Source: BQJU01 sp964015035
GTDB lineage: Bacteria > Bacteroidota > Bacteroidia > Chitinophagales > Saprospiraceae
Assembly: GCA_964015035.1 (NCBI GenBank)
Contig: CAXHCA010000113.1
Location: 1 to 22,978 of the forward strand
Reading direction: 5' to 3'
DNA length: 22,978 nucleotides
Made by a program: the position numbers and the translations under genes. The notes under the pieces are model-generated. The model did no database searches. It had not been told where the DNA came from and saw only the letters and a list, made by a program, of their open reading frames with translations. The stretch's first letter is position 1. Every line of letters starts with the position of its first letter. Of this stretch, positions 1-7,886 are shown piece by piece.

Positions 1-43
1 TGAGATGTCGTCTCGTGGGCTCGGAGATGTGTATAAGAGACAG
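1..43. other. Illumina Nextera i7-side adapter (artefact)
   Basis: Bases 10-43 match the Nextera read-2 adapter, and its last 19 bases (25-43, AGATGTGTATAAGAGACAG) are the Tn5 mosaic end. Bases 2-9 (GAGATGTC) sit where the 8-base i7 index belongs, and base 1 fits the last base of the flow-cell arm. This is library sequence left in the assembly, not genomic DNA. Any gene reaching position 44 is cut artificially. Confidence 0.97.
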
Positions 44-65
44 CTCCTACAGTTAATTCTGCCAT
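44..65 (-). CDS. Probable start of a zinc-ribbon protein (7 codons, cut by adapter)
   Basis: Reading leftward from an ATG at 65-63, seven codons (MAELTVG) are open before the adapter begins. The reading frame starts 62 bp downstream of the nif3-like stop codon on the same strand. In Bacteroidota a C4-type zinc-ribbon protein with an N-terminal coiled coil commonly follows the Nif3-like gene and starts in a similar way. That family call is inference from gene order and a few residues; seven codons cannot prove it. Confidence 0.3.
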
Positions 66-127
66 TATCTATATTGTTATATTAAAACCTTTTAATAAAT
101 CCTTCTTTGACAAATCATAAGTTCTGC

Positions 128-1180
128 CTAAGAACAAAAATAATGCACGGGATTAGTCTTCACTTCCGTGCAATAGACCGCAAAATTACTAAATTTCTTT
201 GAAATAATTTCATAAAGTAAATCGATTGTAAATTGTTCACTTTCAAAGTGTCCGATGTCGGCAATGACAATTTTTCTGTCTGCATCAAAAAACTCGTGAT
301 ATTTATAATCGGCAGTGACAAAAACGTCGGCTTTTTGTCCTAATGCATGCCGCAAAAGGAAACTGCCGGCGCCCCCACAAATGGCAATTTTCGAAACTTT
401 TTTGCCCAATAGTGTGGTATGTCGAACCACCTCGGCCTTCATGTTTTTCCTGAGTAATTTTAGAAAGTCCTCCTCTTTAATCGGTTTTTTCAATGTACCG
501 ATCATTCCTGACCCCACTTCCACACTCGCATTTTCTACCGAAACGACATCATAAGCGGCCCCGGGAAATTGATCATGCAGCGTTTGCAACACGATTTGCT
601 GCGCCCCACTTGGGAAAACGACTTCAAGTTTCACTTGGGCCCCACTCTGACCATCCTGTGTACCTACACCAAGCGTGGAAAAACTTAAATCTTGCAGGGG
701 CATGACCTGCCCTGCTCCAGCAGCAAATAGTGCTTTTCGAATGACTTCACTTAACGTAGCAGGCACGAAGGTAAACAGCTTTTTCATCTCGCTTTTTGGT
801 GCAAGAATACGGGTATTTTCCAATCCCAATTTTTCCGCTATTTTGGCATTTACCCCCTGTGCATAGACATTATCTAGGTTCGTATGTATGGCGTAAATGG
901 CAATGTCATTTTGAATAGCTTTGATCACCGTTCTTTCCACATAATTCCGACCATTTAATCGCTTCAATCCTTTAAAGACGATCGGGTGGTGAGCGACGAT
1001 GAGGTTGCATTTTTTGGCAATAGCCTCTTCTACAACCGCTTCGATAGAGTCAAGGCATACCAATACACCCGTTATCTTTGCATCGGGATCTCCAACGATG
1101 AGCCCTGCATTGTCATAACTCTCCTGATAAGTGGATGGGGCAATACGCTCCAGATAAGTAGTTAAGTCTTTTATTTTCAT
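128..1180 (-). CDS. Nif3-like dinuclear metal-centre protein (DUF34 family)
   Basis: The 350-residue product matches the long form of the Nif3/YbgI family, which forms hexameric rings with two metal ions per subunit. Visible metal-site motifs are AHHPIVFKG (His64, His65), HTNLDN (His99, Asp103) and GHFESEQ near the C-terminus (His311, Glu315). The family's typical ending TNPVHYF is present. The central part, about residues 125-235, corresponds to the PII-like insertion that separates the long members from the roughly 250-residue YbgI type. Exact biochemical function is unsettled in the family; GTP cyclohydrolase-like and metallochaperone roles have been proposed. It starts with ATG, 118 bp after the SWIM gene on the same strand, and probably lies in the rnc-SWIM-nif3 run. 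Confidence 0.93.
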   Translation of the reverse strand: MKIKDLTTYLERIAPSTYQESYDNAGLIVGDPDAKITGVLVCLDSIEAVVEEAIAKKCNLIVAHHPIVFKGLKRLNGRNYVERTVIKAIQNDIAIYAIHTNLDNVYAQGVNAKIAEKLGLENTRILAPKSEMKKLFTFVPATLSEVIRKALFAAGAGQVMPLQDLSFSTLGVGTQDGQSGAQVKLEVVFPSGAQQIVLQTLHDQFPGAAYDVVSVENASVEVGSGMIGTLKKPIKEEDFLKLLRKNMKAEVVRHTTLLGKKVSKIAICGGAGSFLLRHALGQKADVFVTADYKYHEFFDADRKIVIADIGHFESEQFTIDLLYEIISKKFSNFAVYCTEVKTNPVHYFCS

Positions 1181-1298
1181 TTATTCCGTAGAGTGTGGTT
1201 TCCCAGTCTTTTGCAGCACGTAAATTTTCATGCGTTTACCAATAGGCTTGAGATATTGATAAATGGTCTTCTTCAAATAAAACTTTGTAGACAAAAAC

Positions 1299-2624
1299 TT
1301 ATAAAGTGACCAATTTCTCTTCTGTTAAAACGGCTAGCGGCTGGAAAAGTTGCCCATTCCACTCTCCAAAGACACTTATGGGGCGCCCGCCACCGAGTGC
1401 CACCATTTTCCAGCCAATCAATGGCTCACAATGAACACCCAATTGTCGGGCCGATTGATCGATCAGGTAAAACTGACCGTCCTGAAACAGAGGAATTGCC
1501 TCTTCCAAGAACAAGGGCATTACCCGTATCCATGGATTGGCAGCCAGGGCCCGGGCATAGACATCTCCGAAATCATCAAGCGTGGGAACAGCATGAGGAT
1601 TTACAAAGGATGCTTTTGACAGCTGCACATCGCGAATCAAGGCTCGTTGTGGGTAGCCTGATGGATAATACACACACTCTCCTTCCAACACATTTCCCTG
1701 GTGCCAGTGGGTATCATAGCCCTGATTGCCCCAGGAATAATCCAAGAGCAGAGCAAATTTGCCACTTTTTTCACCCAATAACCAGGTACGTCGATAATTG
1801 AGTTTTTCTTCTACTCCTTCGGTGATTCCGCAGACCAACCAGCGGTCTTTCACCCCTTTCTGCTGTAGCACCTCTGTTTGTTTTTTGGAGACGCCTGCTA
1901 CGGTGAGTAAATCCTGTTGCAGCTCTGGCGGCAGGTAATCTATCCGCCGAAAGGCCCGCACAAAAAGGTAAAGATCGGCCAGTTCGTGCAACAATTGGTC
2001 GTGCCAACCTTCCCCTGCTTGTAGGTCCTTAAACAGGCGAATGCGTTTGCCGATCCCCCCCAATTTAGCATCGACCATTCGGGCGGCAAAGCCATCCCAA
2101 AAGTCAGGCCCCTGCACCGCCAGACTCGCCAATCCTTGATTGAGTAGATCTACCAACCAGTTCTCCAATTCATTGATACCTGCTTCCATTTGTTGGAAGC
2201 GTTTGTCTTTGTTTTTTTCCTGCTGAGCAGTGCGTCGGGCGGCTTCTTCTTTGGCAATTTTACGAACCGCCCCCTCTTTTTCACTTGGGTCAACCCATTT
2301 TTCCACCCAATCGGGCAGATCATAAGTCACAAAAAAGCTATCGTTGCGGCGCAATAGTTGCAGCATGAGCGCCAAGGCATGTTTGCAGGGTTGTATGCGG
2401 CTGCTACAGGAGCAATAAAAGCGTTCGTTGAGGGGATCAACGGCGGTTCGATACAAGCGAGTAGCGCCGGTGCCACGCGTGCTGCCAGCGGGATATTCGC
2501 CCCAAATGAGTTTCTCATTTCCTTGCAGGAATAGCCAGCGATTGCCAAAAAAAATTCCTCGTGCCCGATCAAAGGTCAGGGCATCGGCCGCGAGATTTTG
2601 TATCTTTTGCTCGGTCCATGACAT
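1299..2624 (-). CDS. SWIM zinc-finger protein (YehQ-like role suspected)
   Basis: The 441-residue protein carries a SWIM zinc finger with the spacing C-x-C-x6-C-x-H (Cys71, Cys73, Cys80, His82) in YCSCSSRIQPCKHALAL. SWIM domains bind zinc and are thought to contact DNA or protein. A basic and acidic, probably helical stretch follows (about residues 112-152). The rest is rich in Trp and hydrophobic residues and matches no catalytic motif I recognise. In other bacteria, similar SWIM proteins are encoded beside a MoxR-type AAA ATPase and a VWA protein (the yehL/yehP/yehQ set of E. coli). Here its neighbours are rnc (46 bp upstream) and nif3, but a YehP-type VWA gene lies at 13121-14239. Family assignment is secure; function is not known. 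Confidence 0.85.
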   Translation of the reverse strand: MSWTEQKIQNLAADALTFDRARGIFFGNRWLFLQGNEKLIWGEYPAGSTRGTGATRLYRTAVDPLNERFYCSCSSRIQPCKHALALMLQLLRRNDSFFVTYDLPDWVEKWVDPSEKEGAVRKIAKEEAARRTAQQEKNKDKRFQQMEAGINELENWLVDLLNQGLASLAVQGPDFWDGFAARMVDAKLGGIGKRIRLFKDLQAGEGWHDQLLHELADLYLFVRAFRRIDYLPPELQQDLLTVAGVSKKQTEVLQQKGVKDRWLVCGITEGVEEKLNYRRTWLLGEKSGKFALLLDYSWGNQGYDTHWHQGNVLEGECVYYPSGYPQRALIRDVQLSKASFVNPHAVPTLDDFGDVYARALAANPWIRVMPLFLEEAIPLFQDGQFYLIDQSARQLGVHCEPLIGWKMVALGGGRPISVFGEWNGQLFQPLAVLTEEKLVTL

Positions 2625-2670
2625 GCTTTCCCGGGTTTATAAAACAGCAATCCGCCACAAGCTATAAAAG

Positions 2671-3414
2671 TTAATTTTCCTCCTCTTCGACTTCTGTGTG
2701 AATGCCCAGCGCCTGCATAGCCTTTTCGGAAGCAGTTTGTTCCGCACTCTTTTTGTTGAAGTCATCTGCCGTGGCCATCTTCTTGCCGTTGACCAACACA
2801 GCCACTTTGAAGCGATCGCGCTTCTCAAACTTGTAGCGCGCCAGCAGTTTGTAACTAACCGTTTGTCCATTTTTCTGACACCACTCCAGCAATTGACTCT
2901 TGTAGTTGTCGTCGAAGTTTTCCAGCTCGTGCACGTTCACGTAATTGCGCAAAATTTTGCTGATCACAAACCGCTTGGTACCGCCATACCCACGTTCGAG
3001 GTAAATGGCGCCAACGAGAGCTTCCACAGCATTGCCAAGCATAGATCGGCTCAGACGAGTGTTGTTGTATTCATTGAGCAATACATCTAACCCCATGCGA
3101 TCTCCGATCTTATTAAGCGATTTCCGCTTGACGATCTTGGAACGCATTTTTGTTAAAAATCCTTCGTTGCCATTGGGGTACTTCTTAAACAAGTACTCGG
3201 CAACAATGGTGCCCAATACAGCATCGCCCAGATATTCCAGCCGCTCGTTGTTGGTAATGGCGTAAGCCTTTTCAGAAATGGTAGACTTGTGCGAGAAGGC
3301 CAATTTAAAAATACCCAGATTAGAAGGGATAAATCCAATGAGCGAGGCCAATCGGCGCGCAAAATGTTTGTCTTGCGAAAAGTAATAGTTGTAAATCCTG
3401 AATAAGAATTTCAA
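2671..3414 (-). CDS. rnc: Ribonuclease III
   Basis: The enzyme cleaves double-stranded RNA in rRNA maturation and mRNA decay. The catalytic domain holds the signature NERLEYLGDAV (Glu57, Glu60, Asp64), and a C-terminal double-stranded-RNA-binding domain covers about residues 170-240. The second catalytic segment reads SMLGNAVEALVGAIYLE, so Asn128 stands where E. coli has Asp114, while Glu131 is kept. The 247-residue length is normal. The start is TTG at 3414: the frame upstream has no ATG or GTG before a stop at 3447-3445, and TTG gives the expected short N-terminal leader. It follows fabF on the same strand, as in the common acpP-fabF-rnc order, but after an unusually long 434-bp gap. Confidence 0.95.
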   Translation of the reverse strand: MKFLFRIYNYYFSQDKHFARRLASLIGFIPSNLGIFKLAFSHKSTISEKAYAITNNERLEYLGDAVLGTIVAEYLFKKYPNGNEGFLTKMRSKIVKRKSLNKIGDRMGLDVLLNEYNNTRLSRSMLGNAVEALVGAIYLERGYGGTKRFVISKILRNYVNVHELENFDDNYKSQLLEWCQKNGQTVSYKLLARYKFEKRDRFKVAVLVNGKKMATADDFNKKSAEQTASEKAMQALGIHTEVEEEEN

Positions 3415-3848
3415 GGTACTTAGGTTGTGGTTAAACGGATATTGTCAGACCATTACAAACACGCACCATCAATCCTTAACGGTTATCGTCACTGACCGCT
3501 GGTTCTCATAGAATGGTTCAACAAATGATATACACAAATCCGCAAACTAATACTAACCCCAACCGGAATGGCATTGAGTGAAGGATCGCCATTGTACTCA
3601 TTACATTCGGGCAAAACTATTTTCCCAAACCGCCCTTTTGAGCACAACGTGGAATATATTATCGGAAGGTTTTTTGGCCTTCGAAAATTACAACCGACGC
3701 CCTCTATCTAAAACAAGTCTTGAACAGAGATAAAAGGCCCCAGTACCTAACGAGGTAAAACCTTGATGATCAAAAGGTCAAAATTTTACTCCGTGTCGAG
3801 TGTCCACTTTTTTCACTTCTGGTGTTTTCCAGTTAAGACTAGTCTTTA
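3415..3848. other. Gene-free gap between fabF and rnc
   Basis: No convincing reading frame lies here. Directly after the fabF stop is a perfect 12-bp palindrome, AAGACTAGTCTT (3835-3846), and AGTCTT recurs at 3851-3856. It lacks a following T-run on the minus strand, so it is at best a weak terminator. A second imperfect hairpin (ACCTTGAT/ATCAAAAGGT) lies near 3768-3786. On the minus strand a TAGTTTTG box occurs about 190 bp before rnc, but without a TTTG box at the right distance. A separate rnc promoter is likely somewhere here but I cannot place it. Confidence 0.5.
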
Positions 3849-5096
3849 TTAGTCTTCGAATTCCTTAAATATAACCGATGAATTGTGACCACCAAACCCA
3901 AATGTATTGCTCAACATAGCCTTCACCTTGCGCTCTTGAGCCTCATTGAACGTCAGGTTTAGCCTGGCATCCAACTCCGGATCATCGGTGAAATGGTTAA
4001 TCGTTGGTGGCACAAAATTATGTTTTATCGCAAGAATACCGGCGATGGCTTCAATAGCTCCGGCCGCTCCCAGTAAGTGCCCGGTCATCGACTTGGTTGA
4101 GCTAATGTTCATTTTGTAGATGTGGTCTCCAAAGGCTTTTTCAATCGCCTTGAGTTCCGCAATATCTCCTAATGGAGTGGACGTACCATGCACGTTGACG
4201 TAGTCAATATCCTCCGTATTAAGTCCGGCATCCTCTAGGGCCATCCGCATCACATTAGCGGCCCCCAATCCTTCGGGATGAGGAGCAGAGATGTGGTGAG
4301 CATCGGCAGTAGCCCCGCCGCCTACAATTTCTGCATAGATGGTCGCCCCACGCTTTTTAGCGTGTTCCAACTCTTCCAAAATGATAGCTCCGGCTCCTTC
4401 GCCCAAAACAAATCCATCTCGGTCTTTGTCAAATGGCCGGGAAGCTGTTTTGTAATCATCATTGCGGGTAGACAAGGCTTTCATCGCATTGAACCCACCA
4501 ATACCCGCCTTGGTGACACTTGCTTCCGAACCACCAGAAATCACGACATTGGCCCGTCCTAAACGGATGTAGTCAAAAGCAGTAGTCATGGCATGAGAAG
4601 AAGAAGCACAAGCAGAAACCGTGGCAAAGTTCACCCCGCGAAAGCCATACTTAATAGAAATCAGCCCCGCCGCCATGTCGGGAATCATTTTGGTAATCAT
4701 AAACGGGCTGTAGCGCGGCGTTCCGTTACCCAATGCAAATTCTTCGATTTCTTTTTCCAGTGAACTCAGCCCACCAATACCGGATGCCCAAATAACCCCT
4801 GCTTTGTCGAGATCCAACGCGTCACTATCGAGACCGGAATCTAGAAAAGCTTGCTCTGCTGCCACGAGGGCATAGATGGAATAATTGTCATACCTGCGCA
4901 CTTCACGGCGCTCCATATGATTTTCAGGATCAAAATCCTTTAACTCGCAGGCAAATTGAGTTTTAAATAGACTGGCGTCAAAATGAGTGATAAGGTTAGC
5001 ACCGCTAACGCCATTCTGCAAGCCGGATAGATAGGACTTGATATCGTTTCCTAGGGGAGTTAGTGCACCCAAACCTGTTACAACGACCCTTTTCAT
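3849..5096 (-). CDS. fabF: 3-oxoacyl-[acyl-carrier-protein] synthase II
   Basis: This condensing enzyme elongates acyl-ACP with malonyl-ACP in type II fatty acid synthesis. Counting from the ATG at 5096, the catalytic triad falls at the same numbers as in E. coli FabF: Cys163 (SACASSS), His303 (NVHGTSTPLGD) and His340 (KSMTGHLLGAAG). The GFGGHN motif near the C-terminus is present. The frame can be extended to a TTG at 5120, but the usual family N-terminus MKRVVVTGLG begins at 5096, giving 415 residues, the normal length. The gene lies 147 bp downstream of acpP on the same strand, and the acyl carrier protein is its direct substrate carrier. Confidence 0.97.
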   Translation of the reverse strand: MKRVVVTGLGALTPLGNDIKSYLSGLQNGVSGANLITHFDASLFKTQFACELKDFDPENHMERREVRRYDNYSIYALVAAEQAFLDSGLDSDALDLDKAGVIWASGIGGLSSLEKEIEEFALGNGTPRYSPFMITKMIPDMAAGLISIKYGFRGVNFATVSACASSSHAMTTAFDYIRLGRANVVISGGSEASVTKAGIGGFNAMKALSTRNDDYKTASRPFDKDRDGFVLGEGAGAIILEELEHAKKRGATIYAEIVGGGATADAHHISAPHPEGLGAANVMRMALEDAGLNTEDIDYVNVHGTSTPLGDIAELKAIEKAFGDHIYKMNISSTKSMTGHLLGAAGAIEAIAGILAIKHNFVPPTINHFTDDPELDARLNLTFNEAQERKVKAMLSNTFGFGGHNSSVIFKEFED

Positions 5097-5243
5097 AATC
5101 TGGTGTTTGGCCAAGGTCAACTTCAGTGTTTAGCATAAATCTTAAGGGAAGTTAACCTTTTTGATATAGTGCTAATATAGGCAAAAATCCACAAGCCAGG
5201 AACTACCTGAATTGTGGATCTTTCATTTGTGTGGAATACGTAA

Positions 5244-5486
5244 TTAGGCTTCCTTAGCCTGACTTTCCAAGTAATCAATTGCTTGACCAACAGTCTGAAT
5301 ATTTTCAGCCTGCTCGTCAGGAATGGAAATGTCAAATTCCTTTTCGAATTCCATGATCAACTCAACCGTATCAAGGGAGTCTGCTCCTAAATCATTGGTA
5401 AAGCTTGCTTCAGGAGTAACCTCTGATTCGTCAGAGCCGAGCTTCTCAATGATGATTTTTTTAACTTTTTCTGCAATGCTAGACAT
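5244..5486 (-). CDS. acpP: Acyl carrier protein
   Basis: An 80-residue acidic protein that carries growing acyl chains on a phosphopantetheine arm. The attachment serine is Ser37 in the motif GADSLDTVEL, followed by the helix EFEKEFDISIPDEQA that is typical of the family. ATG start at 5486. It is the first gene of the acpP-fabF pair, and a good Bacteroidota-type promoter sits 36 bp upstream of the start codon. Confidence 0.98.
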   Translation of the reverse strand: MSSIAEKVKKIIIEKLGSDESEVTPEASFTNDLGADSLDTVELIMEFEKEFDISIPDEQAENIQTVGQAIDYLESQAKEA

Positions 5487-5521
5487 AGTAAATTCGCTTT
5501 ATTGGTTTACGAACATTGGTG

Positions 5522-5553
5522 CAAAGAAAAAGATAACTCCCTTGATAACCAAA
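5522..5553 (-). promoter_or_regulatory. Candidate acpP promoter
   Basis: On the minus strand, TTTG (5553-5550) is followed after 20 bp by TTTCTTTG (5529-5522). The Bacteroidota sigma-A consensus is TTTG, about 19 bp, TAnnTTTG, so the -33 box is exact and the -7 box has one mismatch. The downstream GCACC is common after such boxes. It predicts an untranslated leader of about 30 bases for acpP. Confidence 0.45.
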
Positions 5554-5778
5554 GTTTTTATTCAATTTTTTGCCGAACCTAAGGTCGGAAAGCTATTATA
5601 CAAATATGGATGACCCCCAAAAGAATGCCTTGTTTGCCAAGTATCAAAGGCGTGTAGTCCAAAATAAATTTAGGACTATCTACCTATATCCGAATAAAAT
5701 TTTGGCTAAATCTTTTGATTTTCGTACTGGTTTGGAACCCACATTTTGCTATATTTTACGGAATTAGGGCCCCGCATG

Positions 5779-5809
5779 TTTGTTTACATTTCAAAATAAG
5801 CTACTTTTA
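5779..5809 (+). promoter_or_regulatory. Candidate pyk promoter
   Basis: TTTG (5779-5782) is followed after exactly 19 bp by TACTTTTA (5802-5809), a perfect -33 box and a -7 box with one mismatch to TAnnTTTG. The predicted leader before the pyk ATG is about 125 bases. The inverted repeat TACTTTTACAAAGTA (5802-5816) covers the -7 box and the expected start site, so a repressor could bind here (inference). Confidence 0.45.
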
Positions 5810-5939
5810 CAAAGTAATTATTGTCAAAATTACACTTAGTGGAATCGCAAGTTTTCTTTTTAAGGAACTGTGAGTAAGATTTGCACAGAATGGATTCTTG
5901 CAAAGAAAGCTTTTAACCTAAATAAAATTGTTTGAACTC

Positions 5940-7379
5940 ATGAAAATTGTCGATCATCAAAATACGAAGATTGTAGCCACGGTTGGCCCGGCGTCCAGTT
6001 CTTACGCCAATCTCTTGGAATTGGTTAAGGCTGGTGTCGATATTTTTAGGCTCAACTTTTCCCACGGTGCCCACCAAGACCATGAGGAAGTCATCAATCA
6101 TATCACGTACATTAACGAAAAATATAACCTACACATTGGTATTTTAGCCGATTTGCAAGGTCCTAAGCTGCGCGTAGGCAAAATCAAGGACAATGCTCTG
6201 GAGATTAAAGAGGGCGATATTCTAACTTTTGTCAATGAGGAGTGCATTGGTACCATGGAGAAGATTTATATGAGCTACAAGAAGTTTCCACAGGACGTTA
6301 ATGTGGGAGAGCGGGTCCTTGTAGACGACGGGAAATTGGTACTTGAAGTGGTGGAAACCAACCAGATGGACAAGGTGAAGCTCAAGGTCCTATTTGGTGG
6401 CACCTTGTCGTCCAACAAAGGCGTCAACCTACCCAATACAGCCATTTCTCTCCCATCGTTGACCAAAAAGGATTTGCATGATCTGGAGTATATCCTCACC
6501 TTGCCGGTCAACTGGATTGCCTTGTCTTTTGTGCGTTCAGCCAAAGATATTAAAGACCTGCAAAAACGTATTGAAGCCAAAAACCACCCAGCCAAGATCA
6601 TTGCCAAAATTGAAAAGCCCGAAGCAGTAGAGAAAATCGATAAGATCATCAAGGCTTCCAATGGAATCATGGTTGCTAGGGGTGACCTCGGAATCGAAGT
6701 CCCCATGGAACGCATGCCGATCATCCAAAAGGAAATCATCAATAAATGCATCCAGCGGGCGCGCCCGGTCATCGTGGCAACTCAAATGATGGACAGTATG
6801 ATCACTAATCCGAGTCCAACCCGTGCGGAAATTACCGACGTGGCCAATGCCGTAATGGATGGCGCCGACGCAGTAATGCTCAGCGGTGAAACTTCGGTTG
6901 GCAAACATCCGGTTAAGGTGGTGGAAGCCATGAATCGCATCATTGACGAAGCCGAAAGACACTATTTTGCCACCGATAAGGCTATCCGGCCTCAACCTTC
7001 TCCAAAGTCGCGGACCTTTATATCGGATGCCGTTTGTTTTAATGCGGCCCGGATTTCGGAAGAGATAAATGCAAAGGCCATCATTGGTATGACTAGTTCG
7101 GGCTATACCGCCTTTAAGCTGTCTAGTTATCGCCCGAAAGGGGAAATTTATATATTCTCAGACCAGATGCATATGCTAGCTACCCTCAACCTCGTATGGG
7201 GGGTTCGCTGTTATTACTACGACCGCTTTACCACAACCGATGAAACAATCAGCGATGTCGTGGAAATTTTGAAAAATGCTGAAAAAGTGGAAGCCGGAGA
7301 TGTGATTGTGAACACGGGTAGTATGCCATTGCATCGTCGTCATCGCACCAACATGTTAAAGGTTACGGTGGTCGAGTAA
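5940..7379 (+). CDS. pyk: Pyruvate kinase
   Basis: Last step of glycolysis: phosphoenolpyruvate plus ADP gives pyruvate plus ATP. The 479-residue protein shows NTKIVATVGPAS at the N-terminus, FRLNFSHG (Arg37, Asn39, Ser41, His42), DLQGPKLRVG, the active-site IAKIEKPEAV (Lys223, Glu225), VARGDLGIEVP (Asp249) and VATQMMDSM followed by PTRAEITDVANAVMDGADA. The C-terminal regulatory domain (about 355-479) is complete. An in-frame TTG lies at 5928, but the ATG at 5940 gives the usual family start. It is followed after 17 bp by the heptose adenylyltransferase gene, and the two are probably co-transcribed. Confidence 0.97.
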   Translation: MKIVDHQNTKIVATVGPASSSYANLLELVKAGVDIFRLNFSHGAHQDHEEVINHITYINEKYNLHIGILADLQGPKLRVGKIKDNALEIKEGDILTFVNEECIGTMEKIYMSYKKFPQDVNVGERVLVDDGKLVLEVVETNQMDKVKLKVLFGGTLSSNKGVNLPNTAISLPSLTKKDLHDLEYILTLPVNWIALSFVRSAKDIKDLQKRIEAKNHPAKIIAKIEKPEAVEKIDKIIKASNGIMVARGDLGIEVPMERMPIIQKEIINKCIQRARPVIVATQMMDSMITNPSPTRAEITDVANAVMDGADAVMLSGETSVGKHPVKVVEAMNRIIDEAERHYFATDKAIRPQPSPKSRTFISDAVCFNAARISEEINAKAIIGMTSSGYTAFKLSSYRPKGEIYIFSDQMHMLATLNLVWGVRCYYYDRFTTTDETISDVVEILKNAEKVEAGDVIVNTGSMPLHRRHRTNMLKVTVVE

Positions 7380-7396
7380 GTTTGCCAATAATCGTG

Positions 7397-7885
7397 ATGA
7401 TTAAAAAAATTGAGGATAAAATTCAACCATGGGAAGCAGCGGCCCAGCAGGTCGCTGCCTGGAAGGCCGATGGCGCACGCATTGTGTTTACCAATGGGTG
7501 TTTTGACCTCTTGCACTACGGTCATTTGCATTATTTGGCAGAAGCCAGAGCCCTCGGCAACCGATTGGTGGTTGGGTTAAATGCCAAAGAATCTGTTCAA
7601 CGGCTAAAAGGCAAACATCGGCCCATCAATGATGAGCTCACGCGCCAATTTACGCTGGCTGCCCTCGAATTTGTGGATTTGGTTGTGCTCTTTTCTCAAG
7701 ACACTCCGCTGGAATTGATCCAATGCCTGCTACCGGATATTTTGGTAAAGGGAGGGGATTATGAAATTGCCGACATTGTGGGTGCAAATGAAGTCATCGC
7801 TAGTGGCGGCGAAGTCAAGACGCTACCGTTTATCCCCGGCTATTCTACTTCTGCCATCGAAAAAAAGATCAAAGAACAGCAGTAG
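7397..7885 (+). CDS. rfaE2: D-glycero-beta-D-manno-heptose 1-phosphate adenylyltransferase, stand-alone
   Basis: A 162-residue nucleotidyltransferase corresponding to the C-terminal half of HldE. It transfers AMP to heptose 1-phosphate to make ADP-heptose for lipopolysaccharide core or other surface glycans. Motifs are TNGCFDLLHYGHLHYL with the HxGH box (His40, His43), KESVQRLKGKHRPIN, LVKGGDY and GYSTSAI near the C-terminus. No kinase module (the RfaE1 half) is fused or adjacent. The ATG at 7397 is preferred over TTG at 7382 or GTG at 7394 because it gives the usual short N-terminus. Its stop codon is one base from the stop of the convergent purF. Glycerol-3-phosphate cytidylyltransferase is a less likely alternative. 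Confidence 0.88.
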   Translation: MIKKIEDKIQPWEAAAQQVAAWKADGARIVFTNGCFDLLHYGHLHYLAEARALGNRLVVGLNAKESVQRLKGKHRPINDELTRQFTLAALEFVDLVVLFSQDTPLELIQCLLPDILVKGGDYEIADIVGANEVIASGGEVKTLPFIPGYSTSAIEKKIKEQQ

Positions 7886-7886
7886 A

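Larger units (their letters stand above)
5487..5939. other. Divergent promoter region between acpP and pyk
   Basis: This 453-bp region separates the leftward acpP operon from the rightward pyk operon. It holds the acpP promoter candidate (5522-5553, minus) and the pyk candidate (5779-5809, plus). A perfect 6-3-6 inverted repeat, TACTTTTACAAAGTA (5802-5816), overlaps the pyk -7 box and could be an operator. A second, weaker plus-strand promoter-like pair is TTTC (5853-5856), 19 bp, AAGATTTG (5876-5883). An open frame at 5570-5767 is not convincing as a gene. Confidence 0.5.

Noticed and set aside
1299..1330. Frameshift at the end of the SWIM gene extending it into the small downstream frame
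   Set aside because: The SWIM protein ends naturally after the final beta-rich segment, and the downstream frame carries an in-frame stop at its upstream edge, so no single shift gives a clear family-like extension.
1771..2007. Antisense and other-frame open reading frames inside the SWIM, FabF, Pyk, kinase and DUF5686 genes
   Set aside because: They lie wholly within strongly supported genes, lack recognisable domains and show the composition expected from codon shadows.
3835..3846. AAGACTAGTCTT palindrome after fabF as an intrinsic terminator
   Set aside because: It has no loop and no following T-run; kept only as a note in the gap description.
5570..5767. 65-codon plus-strand frame between acpP and pyk
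   Set aside because: It begins with TTG (ATG only after 12 codons), lies in a divergent promoter region, has no ribosome site or family resemblance, and ends just before the pyk promoter.
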